Notes: generated from the letters alone by a model not told the origin. Shown: positions 1 to 8,930, numbered from the stretch's first letter. The stretch is 64,000 nt of DNA from Paraburkholderia fungorum (GCF_900099835.1 NZ_FNKP01000002.1:1240001-1304000), one strand, 5' to 3'. Program-made: numbers and translations.

Positions 1-114
1 TGGGTGATCGCGATTGCGCCGCTGACTTCGCTGCTGGTGCTGCTCGCGATCCGCTGGGAGCCTTCGGGATACGACATCGACGCAGAGGATTATGCGCAGC
101 CGGCATCGACGTAA
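1..114 (+). CDS. C-terminal end of an integral membrane protein, probably a transporter (5' end outside window)
   Basis: The frame is open from base 1 to a TAA at 112-114 and gives 37 residues. The first part is a hydrophobic stretch rich in Leu, Val and Ala that ends in an Arg-Trp-Glu pair, followed by an acidic, soluble tail. That is how the last helix and cytoplasmic tail of many MFS permeases look, but the fragment is too short to name a family. It lies 23 bp before the ABC ATPase gene on the same strand and may be the upstream member of that operon. Confidence 0.5.
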   Translation, partial: WVIAIAPLTSLLVLLAIRWEPSGYDIDAEDYAQPAST

Positions 115-137
115 CGCTCAGGAAAAAAACTTAAAAA

Positions 138-1685
138 ATGGCGTCCATTCGCGAAGATTGCCCTCGGTGCACTGACGGGTCGAACCATGACGAAGCCGCG
201 CACGAACCGGTATTGACCGCACGCGCGTTGACCAAACATTTCGGCGCGACGCTCGCGTTGTCGAAGTTCGATCTGTCGATCGGGCGCGGCGAAGTCGTCG
301 CGCTGATGGGCGCCAACGGCGCGGGCAAGTCGACCTTCGTCAAGCTATTGAGCGGCGTCTATGCGGCCGATGGCGGTACGCTGACGCTCGCCGGCAAGCC
401 CTATCGGCCGGCCTCGCCGCAGACTGCGCGGCAACTCGGCATAGCGACCGTGCATCAGTCGATAGCGGATGCCGTGGTGCCTACGTTGTCGATCGCGGAC
501 AACCTGCTGCTCGACCGTCTGTGCGATCCCGCATCGCCGTGGCGGGTGCCGCCTGGCGAGCGGCGCGAAGCGGCCGCGCCGCTGGCAGCCAGAGTCGGGC
601 TGGATGTGGATCTGTCCGCGCCGCTCGGTTCGCTGTCGCTCGCGAGTCAGCAGCTGGTGACGCTGGCGCGCGCGCTGGCATCGCAGCCGCGTCTGCTGAT
701 TCTCGACGAACCGACCGCGAGTCTGTCAGCCGCCGAAGCCGGGCGGCTGTTCGCGCGGCTGGAGCCGTTGCGCGACGAGGGCGTGGCGATTCTGCTGGTG
801 TCGCATCGGCTCGGCGATTTGCGGCGCATGGCCGATCGTGTCGCGATCATGCGCGACGGCCATCTGGTTGCCGACCTGCAACCGCCGATCGATTTCGACG
901 CCGCGATAGAAACGATGATCGGCAGGCCCATGCCGCAAAGCCGCACCGTGGATGTCACGCGCGCGGCTTCGCTCGAACCGTGTTTCAGCGCGCGCGATTT
1001 GCAGTTGACGCCCACCAGCGTGCCGTTCGATCTCGACGTGCAGCGCGGCGAAATCGTGGCGATTGCGGGCCCGGTCGGCGGCGGCAAGTCGCGTCTTGCG
1101 CGTGCGATCTTCGGCGCGGCACGCGCGAACGGTGGCGAGATGACGCTCGACGGCAAGCGCTGGCGTCCGCGTTCTCCCGCCGATGCCATTCGCGCCGGTG
1201 TGTTTCTCGCGGGCGAAGATCGCTGGCGCTCGTCGCTATTTCCCGACAGCGTGCCGTTCGCGTCGATTGCGGGCACGCTGAGCTTTCCGTTTCTGTCGCG
1301 CTGGTTCAAACGCGGCACGGTGCGCGGCGCAAGAGAGCGCGAAGCCGCCAGCGACGCGATCAAAACCTTCGGCATCCGCTGCACGGGACCGGACGACCGT
1401 CTCACCCGGTTGTCGGGCGGCAACCAGCAGAAAGTCGTGCTCGCGCGCTGGCATGTCGAACCCGCGCGGCTGTTGCTGCTCGACGAACCTTTTCAGGGTG
1501 TCGACGCCGGAGCGCGCGCCGATATCGTCGATACGTTGCGACGGCATGCGCACAAACGCGCGACGCTGGTGTTCGTCAGCGATCTCGAAGAAGCGCTCGA
1601 AATCGCCGATCGCGTCGTGTGGTTCGATCGCGCGACGCTCGATCGCTCGTCTACCTCCAACCCGAGTTCAGTGGTCCATTCATGA
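138..1685 (+). CDS. CUT2-type (ribose/xylose-like) ABC transporter ATP-binding protein, two ATPase domains
   Basis: A 515-residue tandem ATPase of the RbsA/XylG/MglA type that would energise import by the next gene's permease. Domain 1 has Walker A at residues 58-66 (GANGAGKST), a degenerate signature near 167-172 and Walker B at 186-192. Domain 2 has Walker A 311-318 (GPVGGGKS), signature LSGGNQQ at 425-431 and Walker B 445-450. A weak first signature is normal in this family. The ATG at 138 follows an A-rich leader; an internal ATG near 187 is possible. The stop overlaps the permease start as ATGA. Although the family usually serves sugars, the neighbours are sulfur-type oxidoreductases, so a non-sugar substrate should be considered. 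Confidence 0.93.
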   Translation: MASIREDCPRCTDGSNHDEAAHEPVLTARALTKHFGATLALSKFDLSIGRGEVVALMGANGAGKSTFVKLLSGVYAADGGTLTLAGKPYRPASPQTARQLGIATVHQSIADAVVPTLSIADNLLLDRLCDPASPWRVPPGERREAAAPLAARVGLDVDLSAPLGSLSLASQQLVTLARALASQPRLLILDEPTASLSAAEAGRLFARLEPLRDEGVAILLVSHRLGDLRRMADRVAIMRDGHLVADLQPPIDFDAAIETMIGRPMPQSRTVDVTRAASLEPCFSARDLQLTPTSVPFDLDVQRGEIVAIAGPVGGGKSRLARAIFGAARANGGEMTLDGKRWRPRSPADAIRAGVFLAGEDRWRSSLFPDSVPFASIAGTLSFPFLSRWFKRGTVRGAREREAASDAIKTFGIRCTGPDDRLTRLSGGNQQKVVLARWHVEPARLLLLDEPFQGVDAGARADIVDTLRRHAHKRATLVFVSDLEEALEIADRVVWFDRATLDRSSTSNPSSVVHS

Positions 1686-2737
1686 AACCCGTCACCCCTT
1701 CCATTGCCCGCGACGCGGGTGCCGTGCAACGCGCGCGGCCCACGTTGCGCACTCTGCGCGATCAGCTCGAACGCACCGGCATCCTGCTCGTGCTGGCGAT
1801 ACTGATTGCGGTGTTCGCCACCAAAGAGCCCGCGTTCCTGAATCTCGACAACCTGTTCAGCATTTTGCAGGCGGTATCGATCGTGGCCTTGCTCGGTATC
1901 GGCGTGACGATCACGCTGGCGGCGGGCGGCTTCGATCTGTCGGTGGGCAGCGTGGCTGCGTCGGCGCAGATGGCGGCAAGCTACGTGTTGATCGTATGGC
2001 ACGGCAGCGCGCTCGCGGCGGTGGCGGCCTGTGTGGTGCTCGGTGTCGTCGCCGGATTGTTCAATGGCTTGCTGATTACGCGGTTGCGTGTGCCCGATCA
2101 ACTGGCCACGCTCGGCACGCTGTTTCTGCTCGCCGGTCTGCAACTGATCCCGACCGGCGGACGCTCGCTCGCAACCGGCACGGTGTTGCCCGACGGCACC
2201 GAAGCGAGCGGCGTATTCACCGACGCGTTTCTCGCGTTGGGGCGCTTCCGGCTATTCGATGTCGTGCCGTTGCCGGTGCTGATTCTCGCGGTGCTGACCA
2301 TCGTCGCCATCATCGTGATGGAGACGACCCGTTGGGGCCGCGTGATCTACGCGATCGGCGGCAACGAGACCGCCGCGCGTCTCGCCGGTGCGCCGACCGC
2401 GCGCTATCGGGTAGCGGCTTATGTGGCGTCGGGCGCGATTGCATCGCTGGGCGGCGTGCTGATCGCCGCTCGCGTGGGCCGCGGCGACGTCAGCGCGGGA
2501 CATTCGCTGCTTCTCGATGCGGTGGCCGCCGCGCTGATGGGCTACGCGGTGTGGGGTGCAAAGCGGCCCAATGTGTTCGGCACGGTGGTGGGCGCGGTGT
2601 TCGTCGGCGTATTGCTGAACGGGCTGACGATGCTGAATGCACCGTATTACATGCAGGATTTCATTAAAGGCGTGTTGCTGGTGCTTGCGTTGGCGTTTAC
2701 TTTCAGCGTGGGCCGACGGGTGGATTCGCGCGCCTGA
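1682..2737 (+). CDS. CUT2-type ABC transporter permease (RbsC family)
   Basis: A 351-residue inner-membrane protein with about ten hydrophobic segments. It has the RbsC-family landmark GGFDLSVGS near residue 80, followed by the conserved NGLLITRLRVP region near 122-132 and the IGGNETAARLAG cytoplasmic loop near 228. It begins at the ATG that overlaps the ATPase stop by four bases, so the two are translationally coupled. With the ATPase and the binding protein at 5643 it forms a complete importer whose genes are interrupted by two enzymes. Confidence 0.93.
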   Translation: MKPVTPSIARDAGAVQRARPTLRTLRDQLERTGILLVLAILIAVFATKEPAFLNLDNLFSILQAVSIVALLGIGVTITLAAGGFDLSVGSVAASAQMAASYVLIVWHGSALAAVAACVVLGVVAGLFNGLLITRLRVPDQLATLGTLFLLAGLQLIPTGGRSLATGTVLPDGTEASGVFTDAFLALGRFRLFDVVPLPVLILAVLTIVAIIVMETTRWGRVIYAIGGNETAARLAGAPTARYRVAAYVASGAIASLGGVLIAARVGRGDVSAGHSLLLDAVAAALMGYAVWGAKRPNVFGTVVGAVFVGVLLNGLTMLNAPYYMQDFIKGVLLVLALAFTFSVGRRVDSRA

Positions 2738-2897
2738 TCAGCCCGTTGCAAGCCGCTTTTCGAGCCGGTTCGCGCAGGGAATTTTCACAGCGCAATCCGT
2801 TTGCCATCCGAAGGAATATCGATTGCCGAATCGTTCAGTTTGCGCGCGCGATTCCCGCTGATAGATTGAGCGAACAGTCATTCAAGCGGAGACACTC

Positions 2898-4136
2898 ATG
2901 GCGGAAGTTGACGAAACGGTTTCATCGAATACAGCCGGTACGGATCGGCCTGCGGTACGTGTAATCGCCGACGACGCGCAAGCCATCGCGGTAGCGCACG
3001 AACTGGCGGCCCGCCTTGCGCAGGACGCTGCCACGCGCGACGTGCAACGCCGGTTGCCGCGCGAGGAAATTGAATGGTTCTCGCAATCGGGGTTATGGGC
3101 GATCACAGTGCCGAAGGAATACGGCGGAGCGGGCGTGTCTTTCGTCACGCTGACCGAGGTCGTGAAGATCGTTTCAGCAGCGGATTCGTCGCTCGGACAA
3201 CTGCCGCAAAACCATTTCGGGCTGGTCGACGTGATCGCGCTGACTGGTTCGCCAGAGCAGAAAAAGTACTTCTTCTCGCAAGTGCTGGCAGGCAGGCGCT
3301 TCGGTAATGGTTTTTCAGAAAAGGGCACAAAAAACGTGCTTGATCTGAAAACAACTGTCACGCGCGACGGTGACGATTACGTCGTGAACGGCACCAAATT
3401 CTATGCAACCGGCGCATTGTTCGCCGACTTCGTGCCCGTGCTCGGACTCGACAGCGAACGCAAGGGCTGGCTCGCCTACATCCCGCAAGGCACACAAGGG
3501 CTGACCGTGATCGACGACTGGTCGGGCTTCGGTCAACGCACCACGGCGAGCGGAACCGTTGTGCTGGACAGCGTGCGCGTGCCCGCTTCGCACGTGCTGC
3601 CCGCGCATCGCGTGTCCGATTTTCCGACGCTCAACGGCCCGGTTTCGCAGATCATCCAGGCGGCCATCGACGCGGGTATCGCGAAGGCCGCAATCGACGA
3701 CACGCTTACCTTCGTGCGTTCGCGCTCGCGGCCGTGGATCGACAGCGGCGTCGAACGGGCCAGCGACGATCCGCTGACGGTGCGCGAGATCGGCCATTTG
3801 CACATCCAGTTGCATGCAGCCGAGGCGCTGCTCGAACGGGCCGCGCGCGTGATCGACGACATCGCGGCGAAAGCGGAGCCGACCGAGGACGACATCGCGC
3901 GTGCGTCGGTGGCAGTGGGCGAAGCCAAAGTGTTGACTACCGAAGTCGCGCTGCTCGCGGGCGAAAAGCTGTTCGAACTTTCCGGCACGCAATCGACGCT
4001 CAGCGAACACAACCTCGACCGCCACTGGCGCAATGCGCGCGTGCACACGCTGCATGATCCGGTGCGCTGGAAGTATCACCTCGTGGGCAATTACTACCTG
4101 AACGGCGTCAAACCCGTGCGGCACCCGTGGAATTGA
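2898..4136 (+). CDS. SfnB-family acyl-CoA-dehydrogenase-fold sulfur acquisition oxidoreductase
   Basis: A 412-residue flavin-dependent oxidoreductase with the acyl-CoA dehydrogenase fold. Visible landmarks are the N-terminal helical domain with VPKEYGGAG near residue 73, the middle domain (KGTKNVLDL and VNGTKFYATGA near 140-170) and a C-terminal helical domain ending WKYHLVGNYYLNGVKPVRHPWN. This pattern fits the SfnB/DszC/DmoC-type branch used in sulfone and sulfonate scavenging rather than fatty-acid beta-oxidation. The start follows GGAGACACTC. It is 160 bp behind the permease gene and 77 bp before a flavin monooxygenase. SfnB is known from dimethylsulfone use in Pseudomonas; the actual substrate here is inferred only from family and context. 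Confidence 0.85.
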   Translation: MAEVDETVSSNTAGTDRPAVRVIADDAQAIAVAHELAARLAQDAATRDVQRRLPREEIEWFSQSGLWAITVPKEYGGAGVSFVTLTEVVKIVSAADSSLGQLPQNHFGLVDVIALTGSPEQKKYFFSQVLAGRRFGNGFSEKGTKNVLDLKTTVTRDGDDYVVNGTKFYATGALFADFVPVLGLDSERKGWLAYIPQGTQGLTVIDDWSGFGQRTTASGTVVLDSVRVPASHVLPAHRVSDFPTLNGPVSQIIQAAIDAGIAKAAIDDTLTFVRSRSRPWIDSGVERASDDPLTVREIGHLHIQLHAAEALLERAARVIDDIAAKAEPTEDDIARASVAVGEAKVLTTEVALLAGEKLFELSGTQSTLSEHNLDRHWRNARVHTLHDPVRWKYHLVGNYYLNGVKPVRHPWN

Positions 4137-4213
4137 CGCGACAGACGACGACAGGCGCGCTGGCAAAAATCGCCGTCGCGATGACCACCCGAAATATCTG
4201 ACCGAATCCAATC

Positions 4214-5596
4214 ATGGCAAGAGAAATCCGCCTCAACGCGTTCGACATGAACTGCGTGGGGCATCAGTCGCCGGGCTTATGGGCGCATCCGCGCGATACG
4301 TCGTGGCGTTACAAGCAACTCGACTACTGGACCGATCTCGCGAAGCTGCTCGAACGCGGCAAGTTCGACGGCCTTTTTATCGCGGACGTGCTGGGTACGT
4401 ACGACGTCTACAACGGCAATGCGGAAGCGGCGATTCGCCAGGCCGCGCAGGTACCGGTCAACGACCCGGTGCTGCTGGTGTCGGCGATGGCGCACGTCAC
4501 CGAACATCTCGGCTTCGGCGTGACGTGTTCGCTGTCGTACGAACATCCGTATCCGTTCGCGCGCCGCATGTCGACGCTCGATCATCTGACCAACGGCCGC
4601 ATCGGCTGGAACATCGTCACGTCGTATCTGGACAGTGCGGCGCGCAATGTGGGCTTGCCCGCGCAGGTCAATCACGACGAACGTTATGCGCTCGCCGAGG
4701 AGTATCTGGAAGTCTGCTACAAGCTGTGGGAATCGTCGTGGGAAGACGATGCCGTGGTGCGCGATGCCGCGCGGCATGTGTTCACCGAGCCGTCGAAGGT
4801 GCATCCGATCAATCATCACGGCAAGCACTTCGACGTGCCGGGCATTCACCTGAGCGAGCCGTCGCCGCAGCGCACACCGGTGCTGTATCAGGCGGGCGCG
4901 TCGAAGCGCGGCAAGGATTTCGCCGCCCAGCACGCCGAGTGCATCTTTATCTCGGCACCGTCGCGCACGATTCTGAAGAGCTTTGTCGCCGACATCAGGG
5001 CGCGCGTGAAATCGTTCGGCCGCGATCCGCATGACGTTCTGATCTTTAATCTGCACACGGTCATTACCGGCAAAACGTCAGCTGAAGCGCACGCGAAGCA
5101 CGCCGACTATCGCCGCTATACCAGCGACGAAGGCGCGCTCGCGTTGATGTCGGGATGGACCGGCATCGACCTGTCGAAGTACGACCTCGATGAACCGCTG
5201 CGCTATGTCGAGAGCAATGCGGTGCAATCGGCGGTGGAAGCGTTGTCGAGCGCGGACCCGACGCGCGTGTGGACCGTACGCGAGATTGCGAAGTGGGGCG
5301 GCATTGGCGGACTTGGGCCGCTTTCGGTGGGCTCCCCTGAGGAAATCGCCGATGAGTTGCAGTCATGGGTCGAAGAAACCGACGTCGACGGATTCAATCT
5401 CGCCTATGCGCTGACGCACGAAAGTTTCGTCGATTTCGTCGATCTGGTCGTGCCCGAACTCCAACGTCGCGGCGTCTACAAGACCGATTACACGCAGGGT
5501 TCATTGCGCGAAAAATTGCATGGGCGTGGTGCGCGATTGAGCGACCCTCATCCCGGCGCTGCGTATCGCGCGCACGCGTCGGCTCATGCCGGATAG
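4214..5596 (+). CDS. NtaA/SnaA/DszA-family FMN-dependent monooxygenase (luciferase-like)
   Basis: A 460-residue luciferase-like monooxygenase of the two-component class that uses reduced FMN and oxygen, as in DszA (dibenzothiophene sulfone), NtaA (nitrilotriacetate) and DmoA (dimethylsulfide). Family landmarks are the N-terminal LNAFDMNCVGHQSPG, RMSTLDHLTNGRIGWNIVTSYLDSAARN near 117-144, and YQAGASKRGKDFAAQHAECIF near 226. Length matches the family (about 450). No flavin reductase gene is in the window, so reduced FMN must come from elsewhere. It sits between the SfnB-like gene and the periplasmic binding protein. The ribosome site is weak. Desulfurising activity is an inference from the pairing with SfnB. 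Confidence 0.88.
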   Translation: MAREIRLNAFDMNCVGHQSPGLWAHPRDTSWRYKQLDYWTDLAKLLERGKFDGLFIADVLGTYDVYNGNAEAAIRQAAQVPVNDPVLLVSAMAHVTEHLGFGVTCSLSYEHPYPFARRMSTLDHLTNGRIGWNIVTSYLDSAARNVGLPAQVNHDERYALAEEYLEVCYKLWESSWEDDAVVRDAARHVFTEPSKVHPINHHGKHFDVPGIHLSEPSPQRTPVLYQAGASKRGKDFAAQHAECIFISAPSRTILKSFVADIRARVKSFGRDPHDVLIFNLHTVITGKTSAEAHAKHADYRRYTSDEGALALMSGWTGIDLSKYDLDEPLRYVESNAVQSAVEALSSADPTRVWTVREIAKWGGIGGLGPLSVGSPEEIADELQSWVEETDVDGFNLAYALTHESFVDFVDLVVPELQRRGVYKTDYTQGSLREKLHGRGARLSDPHPGAAYRAHASAHAG

Positions 5597-5642
5597 CACC
5601 GTTTGATTCATAACAACATCAATTACTGGTTGGAGATCAATG

Positions 5643-6725
5643 ATGAAATCGTTTCTTCGTCGCAAGCTGGACCGGCACGTGAATGTGAAGCTCAAGTCGG
5701 GCGTGCTCGCCGTGGCTGCCGCCGCGATGCTTGCGGGCGGCGTCGCGCACGCGGACCCGCTCAAAGGCGCACCGGCTCCGTTCGATAAAGGCGGCGTGAA
5801 AATCGCGCTGGTCAACTATCTGTCGACCGGCGATTTTTTCCAGGCGTATGAAGCCGGCGCGCAGAAGCAGGCGAAGGCGCTCGGCGTCGATCTGCGTATC
5901 TACGAAGGCCGTCAGGACGCGGCCGAACAGCGTGAGCAGATTCAGCAGGCGATCAGCCTCGGCGTGTCGGCGATCATCGTCAATCACGGCTTGCCGGAAT
6001 CGCTGAAGGACGTCGTGCAGCGCGCGTTGGACAAGGGCATCAAGGTCGTCGCGTTCGATGTCGACCTGGGCAATCCCAAGGTGCCGCAAATCGAGCAGAG
6101 CGATCACGATCTGGCCGAGTTGCTGCTGAATCAGGCCGTCAAGGATAACGGCGATACCTTCGACGCCGGCTATGTCTACGTAGCGGGTTTCGCGCCACTC
6201 GACCGGCGCGATGCCGTGTGGCGCGATTTCAAGGCTGCGCATCCGAAGGTGCAGGAGAAGGCGCGCTGGGGCACGGTGGACAATCCGATTGCGCAGTCGG
6301 TGGCGAATCAGGCGTCGGCGGCGTATCGCGCGCACCCGGAGATTCGCGTGGTGTTCGCACCGTATGACGAATTCGCGCGCGGCGCGAAGCTCGCCGCCGA
6401 CGAAGCGAATCTGTCGTCGAAGCTGCGCATTTACAGCGCCGACATTTCGACTTCCGACATCGAAGCGATCCGCGCGCCGAACAGCGCGTGGGTCGCGACG
6501 GCGGCGACGAATCCCGCAGTGGTCGGCGCGGTGTCGGTGCGGACCGCTGCGTTGCTGCTCGCGGGGCAGGAGTCGGAGCATCGCATCGTCGTCAAGCCGA
6601 CGCTGATTACCCGCGACGATCTGGTGAAGAACAACATTAAAACGATTGCCGAACTCGGCGAGAAATTCCCGGCGTTCCGTTCGAGCGATGCTGCGACGGC
6701 GTCGTGGATTCCGACGGCGAACTGA
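5643..6725 (+). CDS. Periplasmic substrate-binding protein of the CUT2-type ABC transporter
   Basis: About 360 residues with an N-terminal signal sequence: basic residues in the first 18, then a hydrophobic core and an AHA-D cleavage site near residue 35. The mature part has the Peripla_BP_4/LacI-like fold pattern (VKIALVNYLSTGDFFQAYEAGAQ, two-domain sugar-binding type) and an internal DGR-like helix rich in Gln (DAAEQREQIQQA). Two ATG codons lie in tandem at 5640 and 5643; the GGAG at about 5631 is better spaced for the second. It completes the importer encoded by the ATPase and permease genes at 138-2737, even though two enzymes lie between. It is followed by a strong hairpin. Confidence 0.88.
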   Translation: MKSFLRRKLDRHVNVKLKSGVLAVAAAAMLAGGVAHADPLKGAPAPFDKGGVKIALVNYLSTGDFFQAYEAGAQKQAKALGVDLRIYEGRQDAAEQREQIQQAISLGVSAIIVNHGLPESLKDVVQRALDKGIKVVAFDVDLGNPKVPQIEQSDHDLAELLLNQAVKDNGDTFDAGYVYVAGFAPLDRRDAVWRDFKAAHPKVQEKARWGTVDNPIAQSVANQASAAYRAHPEIRVVFAPYDEFARGAKLAADEANLSSKLRIYSADISTSDIEAIRAPNSAWVATAATNPAVVGAVSVRTAALLLAGQESEHRIVVKPTLITRDDLVKNNIKTIAELGEKFPAFRSSDAATASWIPTAN

Positions 6726-6744
6726 TTGGAGCGTGCTGTTTGAT

Positions 6745-6779
6745 ACGCGCTGTGCTCTCGACGATAGAGCACAGCGCGT
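6745..6779. terminator. Perfect 14-bp hairpin between convergent genes
   Basis: ACGCGCTGTGCTCT at 6745-6758 pairs without mismatch with AGAGCACAGCGCGT at 6766-6779 around a 7-nt loop. It lies 19 bp after the binding-protein stop and 38 bp after the convergent integrase stop. There is no U-tract on either side, so it may act as a bidirectional 3'-end-protecting hairpin or a non-canonical terminator. Confidence 0.6.
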
Positions 6780-6817
6780 TGTAAAGCGGCGATTGCCAAC
6801 AAACACGACTACCGGAA

Positions 6818-7996
6818 CTACCAGTCGATCCGGTGCTTCTCGCCGGTCTCCCGATGACGCCGGTCGTCGTCCACATGCAGATACTGGCTCGTCGTGGTCA
6901 GCGAGGCATGCCCCAGGTTGTCGCGCACGAGGCGCACGTCCACCTGCTGATCCGCCATGTGCGACCCCGCGCTGTGCCGCAGCCAATGCGCCGAAGCCTG
7001 TTCCAGGTGATTCGCGCGCTGCGCATAGTCGGCACCGCGTTCGCGAAGCGCCGTCGATACGTCTCCGAAAACCTGCTTGACGATGCGGTGCAGTCCGGCA
7101 CGCGTGAGCGGCTTGCGCGATTGACCGATGGGCAGCACGAGCGGCGTGTCTTCATCGGCTGAAGGCAGCGCGGACAACCCCCGTTCGCGCCGATACGCCG
7201 AAAGCTCCGCCATCATTTCGGCGGTAGCTGGCACGAGCCGCTCCTTGCCGCCTTTACCCATCACCTCGAGCCACCAGCGATCTTCGCCATTCGCGTCACG
7301 GCGCGCAAAAAATCCGCCCATGGTGTTTTCGCCGACCTCGGTAATACGCAATCCGCCGAGATAAAGCAGCGTGAACAGCCAGCGCACGCGCGCGTAGTGT
7401 TCGCGCTCGCGACTGGTTTGCTGCGGCATCGCCTGAATGCCCTTTTTTACGTCGAGCCACAATTCCGGCGACAGGTAACGGGTGATGCGCGGCTTCGCGC
7501 GACGCACCCGCTGACGCGCGAGCGACAGCGGATTGCCCGCCAGATAACCCGCCTGCACCAGCCACGCGAACATCACGTTGAGAATCACCATCGCCTGACG
7601 CTGGCTGGACGCGGAGAGCGGGCCGTAGAACGGCCGCCAGCGCGGATCGCCGCGCGGGTGTTTGCGGCCGCCGCTAGCAGTCCACTTCGCGGCGGGCTGC
7701 GGATCGGCGAGGAAGTGTTGATAGACGAGCAGGTCCTCGTGTGTCAGCGACGACAACGGTTTGCCCAGTTGCAGCACCGACCAGAGCAGCAGGCGCTCGG
7801 CTTCCTTGCGGTAGTTGTCGAAGGTGGTTTTCGTATCGACGAAACGGGCGAGCCATGCGCGGATCGCGTCGAGATCGTTGTTGGCGGCGATCTGGGCGAT
7901 GGTTTGTCGCGCGCGGTTGGCGCCGTGGGAGCCGTCGAGTTCGGCTGCGAGAGCCAGAGTTTCGATGGGGCGCGGAGTGGGCGGGAGGAGGGGCAC
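6818..7996 (-). CDS. Tyrosine-type site-specific recombinase (phage integrase family)
   Basis: A 392-residue recombinase with an N-terminal SAM-like core-binding region (about 40-160, TFDNYRKEAERLLLW) and a C-terminal catalytic domain. The full catalytic set is visible: Arg217 (GGLRITEV), Lys248 (MGKGGKERLVP), His337-x-x-Arg340 (HWLRHSAG), His363 (NLGHASL) and nucleophile Tyr372 (SQYLHV). It is therefore likely active. No excisionase, phage or IS genes adjoin it, and it faces the ABC operon. It may be a stand-alone chromosomal recombinase or the survivor of a lost element. A 28-bp palindrome covers its likely transcription start. Confidence 0.93.
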   Translation of the reverse strand: MPLLPPTPRPIETLALAAELDGSHGANRARQTIAQIAANNDLDAIRAWLARFVDTKTTFDNYRKEAERLLLWSVLQLGKPLSSLTHEDLLVYQHFLADPQPAAKWTASGGRKHPRGDPRWRPFYGPLSASSQRQAMVILNVMFAWLVQAGYLAGNPLSLARQRVRRAKPRITRYLSPELWLDVKKGIQAMPQQTSREREHYARVRWLFTLLYLGGLRITEVGENTMGGFFARRDANGEDRWWLEVMGKGGKERLVPATAEMMAELSAYRRERGLSALPSADEDTPLVLPIGQSRKPLTRAGLHRIVKQVFGDVSTALRERGADYAQRANHLEQASAHWLRHSAGSHMADQQVDVRLVRDNLGHASLTTTSQYLHVDDDRRHRETGEKHRIDW

Positions 7997-8030
7997 GGGC
8001 TGGTTTTACGAGGCTTATGAGAGTGCGGGC

Positions 8031-8070
8031 ATTTTCAGAAGTGACGACTTCTGAAAATTTCAACATTATA
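8031..8070 (-). promoter_or_regulatory. Integrase promoter -10 with a perfect 28-bp palindromic operator
   Basis: ATTTTCAGAAGT (8031-8042) and ACTTCTGAAAAT (8047-8058) are perfect 12-bp inverted arms separated by GACG. On the minus strand a TATAAT lies at 8070-8065, which places the transcription start on or beside the palindrome. The palindrome ends 35 bp before the integrase ATG at 7996. This geometry fits a repressor operator or integrase autoregulation. The -35 is not clear (a TTGACA at 8084-8079 is too close). Confidence 0.6.
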
Positions 8071-8699
8071 ACCGTAATGTCAAAACGTTAGTGCTCGTTA
8101 GTTAAATTTATAACGGTTTACGTAATATTATTGATTGTTTTGTGAGCTGAATTCGTCCCGGATTCCGTAGATGGCTAGCCGCATCAAGCAGGAGAGTTTT
8201 TGGCGAGGGGCTGCGAGCAGAGAATGCGCTTCACATGCGGCGCAGATGCACTTTTGTGCTCGGCATGCGAACAGGTTGGATATGTGCTGCCGTACTTGCC
8301 TGCGGGAACCATAGAACGCGCTCTAACGACTTACGGTAAGACAGCCACGGGAGGAAACGCGCGGGTGTAACGGCGTCTGGAAATGCCGTTACGCAAAGAG
8401 TTGCGCCTGTCTCGCGAACAGAAGGCGAGGGCACTTGGCGACGGGATGTAACAGCGTCGCTTACCAGATACAAAGTGAAAGAGTTTGACGGCGCGGGGTG
8501 TGCGAAAATCGCAACTTTCGTTCCTGGGTGTCGATTCGAGCAGGGCTCTGGCTTCCTGTCGCAGCTTTCCTGGCCACTTTGCCGGAACGGGCAAGCGAGG
8601 GAAGCGGCACAACGCTCGAATTCAGGCCCAAGCCAATCCACAGCCCCCAGGAACAAACCCGTTTTCCGGATCATTTATTTTGTAAGGCATGAGGTGAAT
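8071..8699. other. Gene-free region, AT-rich at its left end
   Basis: From about 8060 to 8150 the DNA is strikingly AT-rich compared with the neighbouring genes, with runs such as GTTAAATTTATAACGG. From 8150 to 8700 composition rises again but no open frame with convincing codon use was found. The long frames seen here on either strand lack homology that I recognise and lack ribosome sites. The right end carries the GAGGTG site of the entericidin gene. Confidence 0.5.
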
Positions 8700-8828
8700 A
8701 TGATTGCGCGCTGTGTGGGAATGTTGGTGCTGGCGGGGGCGTTGCTCTCATTGACGGGCTGCAATACCGTGGCCGGCTTCGGTCAGGATATCTCGGGGGC
8801 ATCCCGCTCGGTACAGCGCGCTCTTTGA
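8700..8828 (+). CDS. Entericidin EcnA/EcnB-family small lipoprotein
   Basis: A 42-residue lipoprotein that starts at an ATG with GAGGTG seven bases upstream. It has a short basic start, a hydrophobic core and the lipobox LTGC ending at Cys20, followed by NTVAGFGQDIS, which is the entericidin family signature (Cys-Asn-Thr-x-x-Gly-x-Gly-x-Asp). Mature peptide is about 23 residues. Entericidins are stress-linked envelope lipoproteins of uncertain role, sometimes called an antidote/toxin pair. Only one copy is here. A hairpin followed by six T lies about 100 bp downstream. Confidence 0.85.
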   Translation: MIARCVGMLVLAGALLSLTGCNTVAGFGQDISGASRSVQRAL

Positions 8829-8930
8829 CGCTGAATAGCGACAGCGCGGGTTGAAGGGGCTGGGTAATCGGCGATTGCCTGATACGCCTTGCTGGCGATG
8901 CTGAATTACTGGAAGCCGCCCCCCGCGTGA

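Noticed and set aside
521..2737. A 738-residue frame that spans most of the ABC ATPase gene and the permease
   Set aside because: The first 390 residues are an out-of-frame reading of the ATPase gene; only the part from the ATG at 1682 is a real permease.
8231..8674. A 147-residue frame on the minus strand in the gap before the entericidin gene
   Set aside because: Codon use is not coding-like, no ribosome site, no recognised family; it overlaps only AT-mixed intergenic DNA.
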